Below are positions 1-6,207 of a DNA stretch of 34,808 nt, piece after piece. Both the position numbers and the translations under genes were made by a program. Location of the stretch: the NCBI GenBank assembly GCA_050633205.1, contig JBOEGA010000049.1:1-34808 (forward strand), given 5' to 3'. Numbering within the stretch: the stretch's first letter is position 1; each line of letters opens with the position of its first letter. The stretch is from CBDHHC01 sp050633205 (GTDB lineage Bacteria; Pseudomonadota; Alphaproteobacteria; Rhizobiales; CBDHHC01). The notes below the pieces were generated by a model. That model did not search any database and was not told the DNA's origin. It worked only from the letters and a program-made list of their open reading frames with translations.

Positions 1-99
1 CGCCGCGCCCTGGAGATCTTCGAGAAGAGTTTGCCGGAAGGTCATCCGTCAATCATTGCAGTACGCGGTAATCTGGACGCCTGTTTGCAGGGCTCCTGA
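1..99 (+). CDS. TPR-repeat protein, C-terminal fragment
   Basis: The first 32 codons read through to a TGA at 97-99. The residues ALEIFEKSLPEGHPSI followed by VRGNLDA match the end of a kinesin-light-chain-type tetratricopeptide repeat (A-L-x-I-x-E-K-x-L-P-x-x-H-P), a helical protein-binding repeat. The protein then stops within a few residues. The start lies outside the window, so neither length nor other domains can be judged. The codons are richer in G and C than those of the leftward genes that follow, which suggests a different origin. No function beyond protein binding can be assigned. Confidence 0.8.
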   Translation, partial: RRALEIFEKSLPEGHPSIIAVRGNLDACLQGS

Positions 100-114
100 C
101 AACAGCATTTGATT

Positions 115-176
115 TGCACGCGCGTGCAGGTGCTTTATATCGTAACATTCAGGCTTTTTTGCTAGCGGCAGCCTGA
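115..176. other. Gene-free junction with a 14-bp palindrome and a hairpin
   Basis: Between the TPR gene and the converging leftward cassette lie a perfect 14-bp palindrome, TGCACGCGCGTGCA (115-128), and a stem TCAGGCT / AGCCTGA (149-155 and 170-176) with a 14-nt loop. The stem is not followed by a T-run on either strand, so it is at best a weak terminator. No copy of the tRNA-Pro 3' end is seen here, so this is not a recognisable attachment site. Confidence 0.35.
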
Positions 177-221
177 GTGTGGCGAAAGATGAAAAAGGAG
201 TATGCTCATTCCAAACACCTT

Positions 222-725
222 CTAAACACCGTCCAAAACCCGATTTAACCGACGCATGATCAATCCATCCACCTTCACCTCATACTCACTTTCCGTCAAC
301 AGATTGACACCCAGCGCAGCAGCCGCATCTTTAATTGAAAACTCCATCACTTCACGATCTGTAAAGGCTCCCATAGCAGAGGGCACGCGATACCAGGGAC
401 CTATTAATTCTTCAGTATCTTCATAGAGGGGTTTCTGATGATCCAGGCCTTTCATAAGTTCTTTGTAGACACGTTGTGCGTGGGCTCTGTCCAGAGCCCA
501 GAGCATGCATAAAATTTCAAAGCGTTTGGAATTCCAGGACTGGCCCTGTTTGATATTATTGGCAGGATCTGAGCTGTATCCTATTCGGACAATACGATAA
601 TTAGTATTTAACGGGGTATTATTGCCCTCTATACAGCCGACAGCATGAATTGCAACAAACCCAAGCTTCTTTTCTTCTTCGCGTTGCAATTGCTTCCAGC
701 GCCTGTCTATTCGTTCGTTAATCAC
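222..725 (-). CDS. GIY-YIG/T5orf172-like protein, probably inactive
   Basis: Last gene of the leftward cassette. The stretch YRIVRIGYSSDPANNIKQGQ, then a helix-rich region and GPWYRV, follows the pattern of the T5orf172/MUG113 branch of the GIY-YIG nuclease fold (KIGYS-x-DP-x-x-R...GEWF). The arginine expected after the DP motif is replaced by asparagine, and the GEWF glutamate by proline (GPWY), so nuclease activity is doubtful. I prefer the GTG at 725, which has a GGAGGG ribosome site about 9 nt upstream and overlaps the previous gene by 8 nt. An ATG at 758 would add 11 residues but has AGG directly against it. The family assignment is from pattern only; it could be an unrelated phage protein. 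Confidence 0.6.
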   Translation of the reverse strand: MINERIDRRWKQLQREEEKKLGFVAIHAVGCIEGNNTPLNTNYRIVRIGYSSDPANNIKQGQSWNSKRFEILCMLWALDRAHAQRVYKELMKGLDHQKPLYEDTEELIGPWYRVPSAMGAFTDREVMEFSIKDAAAALGVNLLTESEYEVKVDGLIMRRLNRVLDGV

Positions 726-1281
726 GAAGCGCAACCCTCCAGGCCAGTATGATTGCATCCTTGCGCCATCTCATGATTGTTGTTTCATGAACGTTCATTC
801 TCCCGCCGACTGTATACCAGCTAAAGCCAAGAGAACGTAACAGGAACACACGTTGGTATTTTTGCCTGAGTGCAGGACGTTTGTTTATTCTGGTCAACCA
901 CCCCAGCGCTATCAGCATATCATCCAGGTCATAGGGTGTTGGTTTGAAAGTCTCGATGTAATCAATAGGCTCAGCACCAACCAGATCTGAATATTCCCTC
1001 AACACTTCAGGCCAGTTGGATTTTACTCTCAACCATCCGGCTTCCCTGTCCGGTAATGATCTCAATGTTTTATAGGCTCTGATGATCCTTTGTTCTATCT
1101 CATTGAGTGCATCTACCCTGGATAGGTCTTTGAGTTTTTTCTTTGGTTTCTGGATATCTGACAGTTGTTTTTCCAGTCTTGCTTTTATGGTCTTTAACCT
1201 GCTTTTCTTTATGGGGAATTCTTTCAGGTTTTGTATGGCTGTTTCTATTTGTTCGCGGTTGAGAATTATTTCTTCCTTCAC
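718..1281 (-). CDS. DUF6362 family helix-turn-helix phage protein
   Basis: 187 residues from a GTG that overlaps the HNH gene stop as GTGA and is preceded by AGGAGG nine bases upstream. This is better supported than the ATG at 1332. Residues 1-70 are rich in K, E and L and probably helical or coiled. From about residue 75 the protein follows the DUF6362 pattern: an AYKTLRSLPDREAGWLRV segment, SNWPEVLREY, DDMLIALGWL, and a C-terminal FSWYTVGGRMNVHETTIMRW that reads as a helix-turn-helix. Such proteins occur in alphaproteobacterial phages and islands near HNH nucleases; their role is unknown, and DNA binding is inferred from the helix-turn-helix. Confidence 0.75.
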   Translation of the reverse strand: MKEEIILNREQIETAIQNLKEFPIKKSRLKTIKARLEKQLSDIQKPKKKLKDLSRVDALNEIEQRIIRAYKTLRSLPDREAGWLRVKSNWPEVLREYSDLVGAEPIDYIETFKPTPYDLDDMLIALGWLTRINKRPALRQKYQRVFLLRSLGFSWYTVGGRMNVHETTIMRWRKDAIILAWRVALRD

Positions 1282-1673
1282 TCTCCATTCCCTCCTATAA
1301 ATTCCTGTTTGTGATTGTCGTAGGCTTGCCATTGGCCTGTGTCCCGGTTGTAACGTCTGGTAATTCTGGACTTTGCTTTCCTGTTTAAGCCGAAGTGTTT
1401 CTTCTTCAGGCGGTCAGTCTTCTTTTTCAGGTTGCGGTCTTTTTTGGTTTTCTTTTTGTGAGGTGCTTTCAGGGCTACCGCGATATTTGTTTCCCGGTGT
1501 TCTCCACCATTGCAGAGCGCTATCCTGTGTTCGTATTCGAACTTGTCTGCTGGCATGATCTTCTTGCCTGTGAGGTGACACTTGCCCCCTTCCCTTTCCC
1601 ATATTCTGAGCTTGACCCGTACCGGAATAGCCTGGTCATCATGGTCTGCTATCCATTCGTCTGTTTTTCTCAT
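1278..1673 (-). CDS. HNH endonuclease
   Basis: A 131-residue HNH-family nuclease. The motif is readable as GGKCHLTGKKI, then FEYEHRIAL with the H of HNH preceded by Glu, then NGGEHRETNI and APHKKKTKKD. The C-terminal half is very basic, as expected for a DNA-binding tail. The ATG at 1673 has GGAGG seven bases upstream. It overlaps the next gene by four bases. In phages such small HNH proteins cut DNA or help packaging; which applies here cannot be told. The 50 bases at its start repeat the end of the replication gene (see findings). Confidence 0.85.
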   Translation of the reverse strand: MRKTDEWIADHDDQAIPVRVKLRIWEREGGKCHLTGKKIMPADKFEYEHRIALCNGGEHRETNIAVALKAPHKKKTKKDRNLKKKTDRLKKKHFGLNRKAKSRITRRYNRDTGQWQAYDNHKQEFIGGNGE

Positions 1674-1716
1674 TGGGTGGCCTCCACGGTCGTGGGCGGG
1701 AATTTGGTATTTGCGG

Positions 1717-2430
1717 TCATACAGCCTGTTCCCTTCCTAACAATTCCATTGCGCCATGATCGCGCTTTATTCCATCTACAATCTGGACATTTTCTCCAGC
1801 CTCCGATCCACGCAATAAATCCAACTTGTCGTATGTTTGCCTTGAGTTTTTTCTCTCAGTCGGGGATATTCCAAGGCTTATCATTTCTTCCTGTATTCGC
1901 TCTCGTTTAATCGAGACGATTGCTGCCGATGATGACGGAGATTTTGATTGCTGATCTTTAGATCTTTTGATTTCTAATAATCTCTGGCTTAACTTGTAGG
2001 ACATCCCCATATGGAATGATCTCCTGTTGATTTTAGAGCCGGAAAGCCTTGCTTGAACCCTGGCTTTTTCATACTCAATATCCATTGCACGCCTGAGTAC
2101 AGAGGTGAGGTAATGCGCAATTTCAACATCGGATTTCGAACCAAAATAAATCAAATCAAACCCCTGCATCCAGTATTCGCAATCGCAAAATTTTGAAATG
2201 CTTTCAAATACAAAACTTACCGGGTGCCATGTCGGGCGGACGGTCCCACTTGCAAATTTTTGGCGATTTTCGGAATATTCCTCTTCCCTCGCATCCACTT
2301 CCGACATGCTGATATTATTCTCATCCATAAGCCTTGCCGCCACTTCAGCCGCAGTAACGGCTTCTGCTTCAGAGCAACCCGCGCTAGTCGTCTTCCTCAA
2401 CAGCGCTTTGATTTTTCTTAATGCGCTCAT
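1717..2430 (-). CDS. DUF2786 domain protein
   Basis: 237 residues. The N-terminus (about residues 3-45: LRKIKALLRKTTSAGCSEAE, then AEVAARLMDENNIS) is the DUF2786 signature, a short helical domain common in phage and island proteins. The rest is hydrophilic; a segment around residues 75-150 (WHPVSFVFESISKF, FGSKSDVEIAHYLTSVLRRA) resembles the companion DUF7168 domain. The ATG overlaps the upstream replication gene stop as ATGA and has GGGGAGG seven bases before it, indicating translational coupling. The function of the family is not known. Confidence 0.8.
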   Translation of the reverse strand: MSALRKIKALLRKTTSAGCSEAEAVTAAEVAARLMDENNISMSEVDAREEEYSENRQKFASGTVRPTWHPVSFVFESISKFCDCEYWMQGFDLIYFGSKSDVEIAHYLTSVLRRAMDIEYEKARVQARLSGSKINRRSFHMGMSYKLSQRLLEIKRSKDQQSKSPSSSAAIVSIKRERIQEEMISLGISPTERKNSRQTYDKLDLLRGSEAGENVQIVDGIKRDHGAMELLGREQAV

Positions 2431-3368
2431 CGGGCTGCCTCCCCAACCACAGGTGGGAATTTGGTATTCACGGATATTTGCTGGTCTTCGAGGTTTTCCA
2501 TGCGGCTTGCTCTCCAGCCAAGGCCCTGAGTGTTTGCGTAGTAGGACTTCCAGGCATTCCAGGCTTCAGCGTCACGCTGGTGATTGAGGATCAGCATGTG
2601 CTGAGACTGGACCCTGGCGCATTCTTCCACGCAGATTTTGATTGACGGGAATTTGGTTCTGGAAACCTCAAGCTTGTCACAAGCCGCTGTCAGGGCCTTC
2701 TCGGAAAAAACTTCCAGTCGCCTGCATAGCCGTTCAAAAAAATCCAGATCCTGCTGGGCGTCCAGTTGCAGCGATGCGGTGAGAGGTTTGAGAAAATTCC
2801 GAATGACTTTTTCAGAAACTTTCTTCCTGCTCATTTCCAGAATTGGAAATCTCTCACACCCCCGTTCTTTCTTTTTGAGTGTGGGGGTCGTTAAAGGGGG
2901 TCGTTTATCCTTATATATAGCTGTGATCTCCAGATCACAATTATGGTGATCTCCAGATCTCTCTGTGATCTCCAGATCACAATTACGGTGATCCTCAGAT
3001 CTCTTTGTGATCTCCAGATCACAGCCACCAGCATCAGAACCACCATCTTTAACATCGTTCAATAGTTCTTGAGGTGCAATATCCTGATCCATCTTCACAC
3101 GATAGAACCAGTATACTTCCCTACCCTTATATTCCTTCTTCTGGTCTAAATACCCCCACTTGATTAGATCACGTATGCCTCTGACAATCGTCTCACGGGC
3201 TACACTGTATTTGTCAGCTATTCTCTGGTGATGTTTCAGGCGCTGGAAACACCAGCCTTCCTTGTCTGTTTTTCTGCCAAAGTAATTTAACAGGCGGTAG
3301 TGAACCAGCTTCGCTCTATCATCATCAACAAAGCGTCCGGGTATGATTGAATAACGTGGACCGCTCAT
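2427..3368 (-). CDS. Lambda-O-like replication initiator, winged-helix N-terminus
   Basis: 313 residues. Residues about 15-95 form a winged-helix domain of the HTH_36 / phage replication protein O kind (YFGRKTDKEGWCFQRLKHHQ, then VARETIVRGIRDLIKWGYLD). A variable linker (about 115-155) holds a 14-residue repeat, CDLEITxRSxDHxN, two and a half times. A helical C-terminal domain follows, ending NTKFPPVVGEAAR. Architecture and position between a wHTH regulator and HNH/DUF genes fit a phage or satellite initiator that binds an origin in its own gene. The repeat region at DNA level is strikingly palindromic and is listed separately. It overlaps both neighbours by 4 bp. The name is inference from architecture; no catalytic motif exists in such proteins. 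Confidence 0.65.
   Translation of the reverse strand: MSGPRYSIIPGRFVDDDRAKLVHYRLLNYFGRKTDKEGWCFQRLKHHQRIADKYSVARETIVRGIRDLIKWGYLDQKKEYKGREVYWFYRVKMDQDIAPQELLNDVKDGGSDAGGCDLEITKRSEDHRNCDLEITERSGDHHNCDLEITAIYKDKRPPLTTPTLKKKERGCERFPILEMSRKKVSEKVIRNFLKPLTASLQLDAQQDLDFFERLCRRLEVFSEKALTAACDKLEVSRTKFPSIKICVEECARVQSQHMLILNHQRDAEAWNAWKSYYANTQGLGWRASRMENLEDQQISVNTKFPPVVGEAAR
2905..3023. repeat. Iteron-like array inside the replication gene (candidate origin)
   Basis: Five 18-bp units at 2922-2939, 2945-2962, 2964-2981, 2987-3004 and 3006-3023. Units 1, 3 and 5 are identical, TGTGATCTCCAGATCACA, an inverted repeat of 8 bp with a 2-bp centre. Units 2 and 4 are GGTGATCTCCAGATCTCT and a 2-base variant of it. 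Starts alternate 23 and 19 bp apart, an exact 42-bp period, so units fall about two helical turns apart. The array holds ten GATC sites in 102 bp. An AT-rich run (TATCCTTATATATAG, 2906-2920) flanks it. Lambda carries its origin as iterons in gene O, which is the model here; use as an origin is inferred. Confidence 0.6.
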
Positions 3369-3682
3369 GATTGCCCCCGTTGCTCTAACCAGTCACTGAA
3401 GCCGATTAGCTTAATATCAAATTGAACACTGTTGATTTTTGAGGTGTCTTGCCTGAACTCTATAAGGTCTCTTTCCCTGAGTGCTGAAAGACTTTCCCAT
3501 ATAATATTCTCTTTGAACTCTGTCAGAGTGATAAGCTCTTTCAGGCTTAAGGAACACTGCCCTATTCTATTGTTTATCTTTATAGCTATAGCAGCAAGAA
3601 GGACCTTTAAACGGTTACTGCTAATCTCTTTGCTATAAACATATGATAGCGCTTCTTTGCTTTTGCATTTCGTAATTTTCAT
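3365..3682 (-). CDS. Small winged-helix protein upstream of the replication gene
   Basis: 105 residues starting MKITKCKS at an ATG with GAAGG 12 nt upstream; an upstream in-frame GTG at 3727 lacks a ribosome site. The middle reads as a winged helix: NRLKVLLAAIAIKINNRIGQ, SLSLKELITLTEF, ENIIWESLSALRERDLIEF. Its stop overlaps the replication gene start as ATGA, so the two are co-translated. It probably regulates or assists replication of the element. No named family recognised. Confidence 0.65.
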   Translation of the reverse strand: MKITKCKSKEALSYVYSKEISSNRLKVLLAAIAIKINNRIGQCSLSLKELITLTEFKENIIWESLSALRERDLIEFRQDTSKINSVQFDIKLIGFSDWLEQRGQS

Positions 3683-3739
3683 CAGGTGATAACCTTCATT
3701 TTTCAATTGCTTATACCCAACGAACACGGTAGGAAAATC

Positions 3740-3872
3740 TCATAGGGTTCGTGTTTGCCTTCGGGCAAGCGGGTCCGTTTGTTCAGGTGTCGAACTCTGA
3801 ACAGCGGGTTTTGGAACGCTAAGAACTACTTATAACTTAAGCACCTGGGGACTTGCGTTCCCGGGTGTTTTT
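3740..3872 (+). ncRNA. Candidate structured RNA ending in an intrinsic terminator
   Basis: The gap between the two leftward regulators holds three hairpins in series on the plus strand. The first is GTTTGCC-TTCG-GGCAAGC (3753-3770), with a UUCG loop closed by C-G. The second is TGTTCAG / CTGAACA (3780-3786, 3797-3803). The third is a CACCTGGG / CCCGGGTG hairpin (3842-3867) followed by TTTTT. No plus-strand gene precedes this terminator. The RNA would be antisense to the leader of the leftward replication genes, as in antisense copy control. I could not find a convincing plus-strand promoter (TTATAC at 3711-3716 is the best -10), so this may be only leader structure. Confidence 0.35.
3842..3872 (+). 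terminator. Rho-independent terminator, plus strand
   Basis: Stem CACCTGGG pairs with CCCGGGTG (one T-G wobble) around a loop of about 10 nt, followed by TTTTT at 3868-3872. On the minus strand no T-run follows, so it acts rightward. Confidence 0.6.
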
Positions 3873-3887
3873 ATTGGGTGAGATCAA

Positions 3888-4304
3888 TCAGGCATAAGCC
3901 ACCTCCTGATAATTCAGGACACTTGCTTCCAGTGCTGGAGGACGAGAGGACACCTGTCTTTTTTGAGTGGCTTTCTTCCGGCCACCGGTTTTCTTCAGAG
4001 CAGCCACCGGTTCTATTATGTAGTGAAGCTTGCGCTTTCTTTTGTTGTCGGAGGTTTTAACGTTGCGCTGCGTTTTTTTGATCCCCAGCGCGACAAGGTC
4101 CCTGCGCCATGTCCTGTCTCCAACAGGCTTTAAACCCTTGGTTTCCCAGTAAAACTGATAAAGAAACGCCAATTCATCCCAGGCAATAGCCCCTGTATCA
4201 CCTTCGCTCAAAAGCCACCGTAAAAACCCTTTAGCCGATGCCTGCTTCGGTGGCTTTTGATTGGCTCTACCAGTGGCTTTGCTCTTCCTGACCGGTGGCT
4301 TCAC
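3888..4304 (-). CDS. Basic DNA-binding-like protein, possibly 5'-truncated
   Basis: The reading frame runs without any ATG; the best start I see is the GTG at 4304 (138 residues), with another GTG at 4385. Basic, proline- and lysine-rich linkers at both ends surround a folded core, FLRWLLSEGDTGAIAWDELA then LYQFYWETKGLKPVGDRTWR and RDLVALGIKKTQR, which resembles the winged-helix tail of phage primases and regulators. No family is assigned. Its 5' end runs into the oppositely oriented integrase 5' end with no promoter space, so the gene may have lost its true start in a rearrangement. The strand also carries several copies of CGGTGGCT in both orientations, which encode the repeated lysine-proline linkers. 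Confidence 0.45.
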   Translation of the reverse strand: MKPPVRKSKATGRANQKPPKQASAKGFLRWLLSEGDTGAIAWDELAFLYQFYWETKGLKPVGDRTWRRDLVALGIKKTQRNVKTSDNKRKRKLHYIIEPVAALKKTGGRKKATQKRQVSSRPPALEASVLNYQEVAYA

Positions 4305-5352
4305 CCGTGGCTCTGGTGTCCTGCCAGTCTGGTCACAGTGGATATACAAACGCAAAAGAAAGCGTGGTGACGGAATTGAATACACGGAGAAAAACTACAC
4401 CGCGCGAATCGTCTTCGGGAGACAGAAAGAGTTTCTCAGAGGCACTGGAAAATCTTCCGAGCGTGAAGCCAAAGTTGTTGCTAAGGAAATAGCCAATCAG
4501 ATTGAACTTATAGAACTCCCCCGCCTTCAATATAATCCTATGACAATAAGTGAGATGTTTGGCCGATGGTGGACTGAATATGGTCACGAAATGCGCACTG
4601 CCGACACGGCACGAATGAGGATTGAACATCTCCTGAAATATTATGGTGATGATCTCAAAATCAACGAGATCAGCAATATCCACATTAATGACTATGTCCA
4701 ACACCGAAAAGATTTAGGAAAAGCAGCAGGAACGATAAACCGGGAAGTTGATATTCTGAAGGGAGCCCTAGCCAAGGCAAGGCGCAGATGGGGAGAAACC
4801 ACACAAGAAATTTTCTGGGAAGATTTCAGGCAAAAAGAACCCAAGGAAAAAGAAATATTTGTATCCCCTGAAGAAGCCAGACAGTTAATCAGGTTCCTGC
4901 CCGACCATATTAAGCTTGCTGCTGCTTGGTCGATCTATACAGGCTGTCGCCTGAACGAGACAGAAACCCTCCTGAAAGCCAATACACATTTTGAACTGAA
5001 AGTTGCTCAGGTTTTCGCCAAGGGTGGGGATATGAGGACAGTTGCCATGTCTGATAGAGCGATGTTTGTTGCGAACAAAGCCTGCAACATGACTGAGAGT
5101 GAGTATGTCTTTGACCTTACCAACAGGCGAAGACATTGGGAAAAAGCAAAGAGCCTTGCGAGTAGACCAGATTTGCGATGGCATGACTTAAGGCACGTAA
5201 CCGGCACCTGGTTAAGGCAACATGCAAATAGCGATCAAAAAAGAATTCAACATGCTATGGGGCACGAAGATTCCAGCAGTACAGACAGGTACATTCACGT
5301 AGCACCAGAAGAAGTATTGGCGGCGCTAAACAAGCTACCACAAATTGATTAG
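4261..5352 (+). CDS. int: Tyrosine-type site-specific integrase
   Basis: 363 residues from a TTG at 4261. The tyrosine recombinase catalytic set is complete: Arg in YTGCRLNETE, a Lys hairpin near KGGDMRTVAM, HxxR in WHDLRHVTGTW, His in MGHEDSS and the nucleophile Tyr in TDRYIHV. An N-terminal beta segment (NYTARIVFGRQKEF) and a SAM-like core-binding domain (MTISEMFGRWWTEYG onward) precede it. The first 27 codons do not look like integrase and overlap the opposite gene; the true start is uncertain and may be a weak codon near 4321-4348. The gene lies next to and points at the 3' end of tRNA-Pro, the classic layout for an integrase that uses the tRNA as attachment site. Confidence 0.92.
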   Translation: MALPVALLFLTGGFTRGSGVLPVWSQWIYKRKRKRGDGIEYTEKNYTARIVFGRQKEFLRGTGKSSEREAKVVAKEIANQIELIELPRLQYNPMTISEMFGRWWTEYGHEMRTADTARMRIEHLLKYYGDDLKINEISNIHINDYVQHRKDLGKAAGTINREVDILKGALAKARRRWGETTQEIFWEDFRQKEPKEKEIFVSPEEARQLIRFLPDHIKLAAAWSIYTGCRLNETETLLKANTHFELKVAQVFAKGGDMRTVAMSDRAMFVANKACNMTESEYVFDLTNRRRHWEKAKSLASRPDLRWHDLRHVTGTWLRQHANSDQKRIQHAMGHEDSSSTDRYIHVAPEEVLAALNKLPQID

Positions 5353-5488
5353 GCGCAAAACAGGTTATAGAGGAGAAATATCTGAACTAAATCTGACCTG
5401 ACAATCACAACCGGAAAAAACGGTAACTGTCAGATTAGGTCGCGATTAGTACATGATGGGAGTGCCAGATGGGGCACTACAGATTATT

Positions 5489-5611
5489 TTACTGGGTCGG
5501 ATCTTCGTTACTCTGCTTCTTGTAAATTAATTCCACTTCATCAGCTTCGTTAAATTCCTTTTGAAACTCTCCGCTGACAGAGAGGTTTTGAATGCCCACC
5601 TCTCCCCCCAT
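5489..5611 (-). CDS. Possible small protein of 40 residues
   Basis: An ATG at 5611 opens 40 codons ending in TAA: MGGEVGIQNLSVSGEF, then an acidic stretch FNEADEVELIYKKQSNEDPTQ. It has a plausible amino-acid makeup but no clear ribosome site, and lies in decayed DNA beside the integrase. It may be the end of a broken gene. No family recognised. Confidence 0.25.
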   Translation of the reverse strand: MGGEVGIQNLSVSGEFQKEFNEADEVELIYKKQSNEDPTQ

Positions 5612-5840
5612 CAAATAGAATTAGTAGTTATCAAATGAGATAAGCTGTTCACACTAACATATCTCGTAAGGTATGCTTCCGCATCTGGCCTGTTCGCATA
5701 ATTTCACATATGGAAATGTCACTGTTGGCTCAAAAGCTGACATATCAGTAAGATCAAATAGAATTTTCTATAAATTAATCGCTCAATGTAGCTCAACCTC
5801 ATATCGGCTTTTAACAAAGGCTGAGTGAGGACAAGATAGA

Positions 5841-5902
5841 TATATTACCTTGCCCCAGATGAAATGCTGATGACGCTAAACAAGCTACCTCAAACTGATT
5901 AG
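5841..5902 (+). pseudogene. Remnant of a second integrase C-terminus
   Basis: The 62 bp match the last 63 bp of the intact integrase (5290-5352) with one base missing. After the gap the frame reads LAPDEMLMTLNKLPQTD and TAG, against VAPEEVLAALNKLPQID and TAG. Similarity continues a few bases past the stop (GCAAAA). No catalytic part survives. It marks an earlier, related element integrated at the same tRNA, or a duplication of the integrase end. Confidence 0.75.
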
Positions 5903-6012
5903 GTGCAAAAATCAAAACGAATGTATGTATCCAACGTATGTATCCAAATGCTAACGAAGCTAAATACAAAGAGGATAAAAGATATTAAGTTATTGATATA
6001 TCGGGGTTTTAG

Positions 6013-6090
6013 TGGTCGGAGCGATAGGATTTGAACCTACGACCCCCGGTCCCCCAGACCGGTGCGCTAACCGGGCTGCGCCACGCTCCG
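6013..6090 (-). tRNA. tRNA-Pro, anticodon GGG
   Basis: The minus strand folds as a full tRNA. The acceptor stem is CGGAGCG / CGCTCCG with discriminator A and encoded CCA. The anticodon stem CCGGT / ACCGG encloses the loop CTGGGGG, giving anticodon GGG, and the T-arm GGTTCAAATCC is readable. It reads proline CCC/CCU codons. Its 3' end faces the integrase and is the probable attachment site of the element. Confidence 0.97.
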
Positions 6091-6132
6091 ACATTGATGG
6101 AAATGAATTCCAAGCAAATGCTGATCTAACCT

Positions 6133-6161
6133 AATTAACCCGATGTTCCGGGGTGGGTCAA
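6133..6161 (-). promoter_or_regulatory. Sigma-70-type promoter of tRNA-Pro
   Basis: On the minus strand TTGACC (6156-6161) and TTAATT (6133-6138) are separated by 17 bp, about 43 bp upstream of the tRNA 5' end. The GC-rich spacer suits a stringently controlled stable-RNA promoter; that is inference. Confidence 0.65.
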
Positions 6162-6207
6162 GCCATGTCTGGAAATTTTACTCAGTCAGGAGTAACCCGA
6201 AACGCAA

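Larger units (their letters stand above)
5353..6012. other. Integrase-tRNA spacer with remnants and repeats
   Basis: 660 bp without a secure gene. It holds a hairpin AGTGCC / GGCACT (5461-5466, 5473-5478) before an AT-rich run, which may end the integrase message; a short leftward reading frame (5489-5611); the decayed tail of a second integrase (5841-5902); and two tandem copies of GTATGTATCCAA (5923-5934 and 5936-5947), which could be integrase arm or Xis sites. The rest is AT-rich and looks like decayed element DNA. Confidence 0.5.

Noticed and set aside
115..128. 14-bp palindrome as an attachment site of the element.
   Set aside because: It has no second copy near the tRNA or integrase and no match to the tRNA 3' end.
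1395..1910. Plus-strand frame of 171 codons opposite the HNH and DUF2786 genes.
   Set aside because: It lacks any recognisable domain and runs antisense to two genes with clear families and ribosome sites.
2922..3023. The repeat array could be a small CRISPR.
   Set aside because: The units are palindromic, only 1-5 bp separate them, the array lies in frame inside a protein gene, and no cas genes are present.
3960..4310. Repeated CGGTGGCT / AGCCACCG words as possible protein-binding sites.
   Set aside because: They coincide with Lys-Pro and Lys-Ala-Thr linker codons of the leftward gene and have no regular spacing.
1..6012. Toxin-antitoxin, restriction-modification or other defence cargo in the element.
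   Set aside because: None of the visible genes has a toxin, methyltransferase or known defence domain; HNH and GIY-YIG-like proteins alone do not support such a call.
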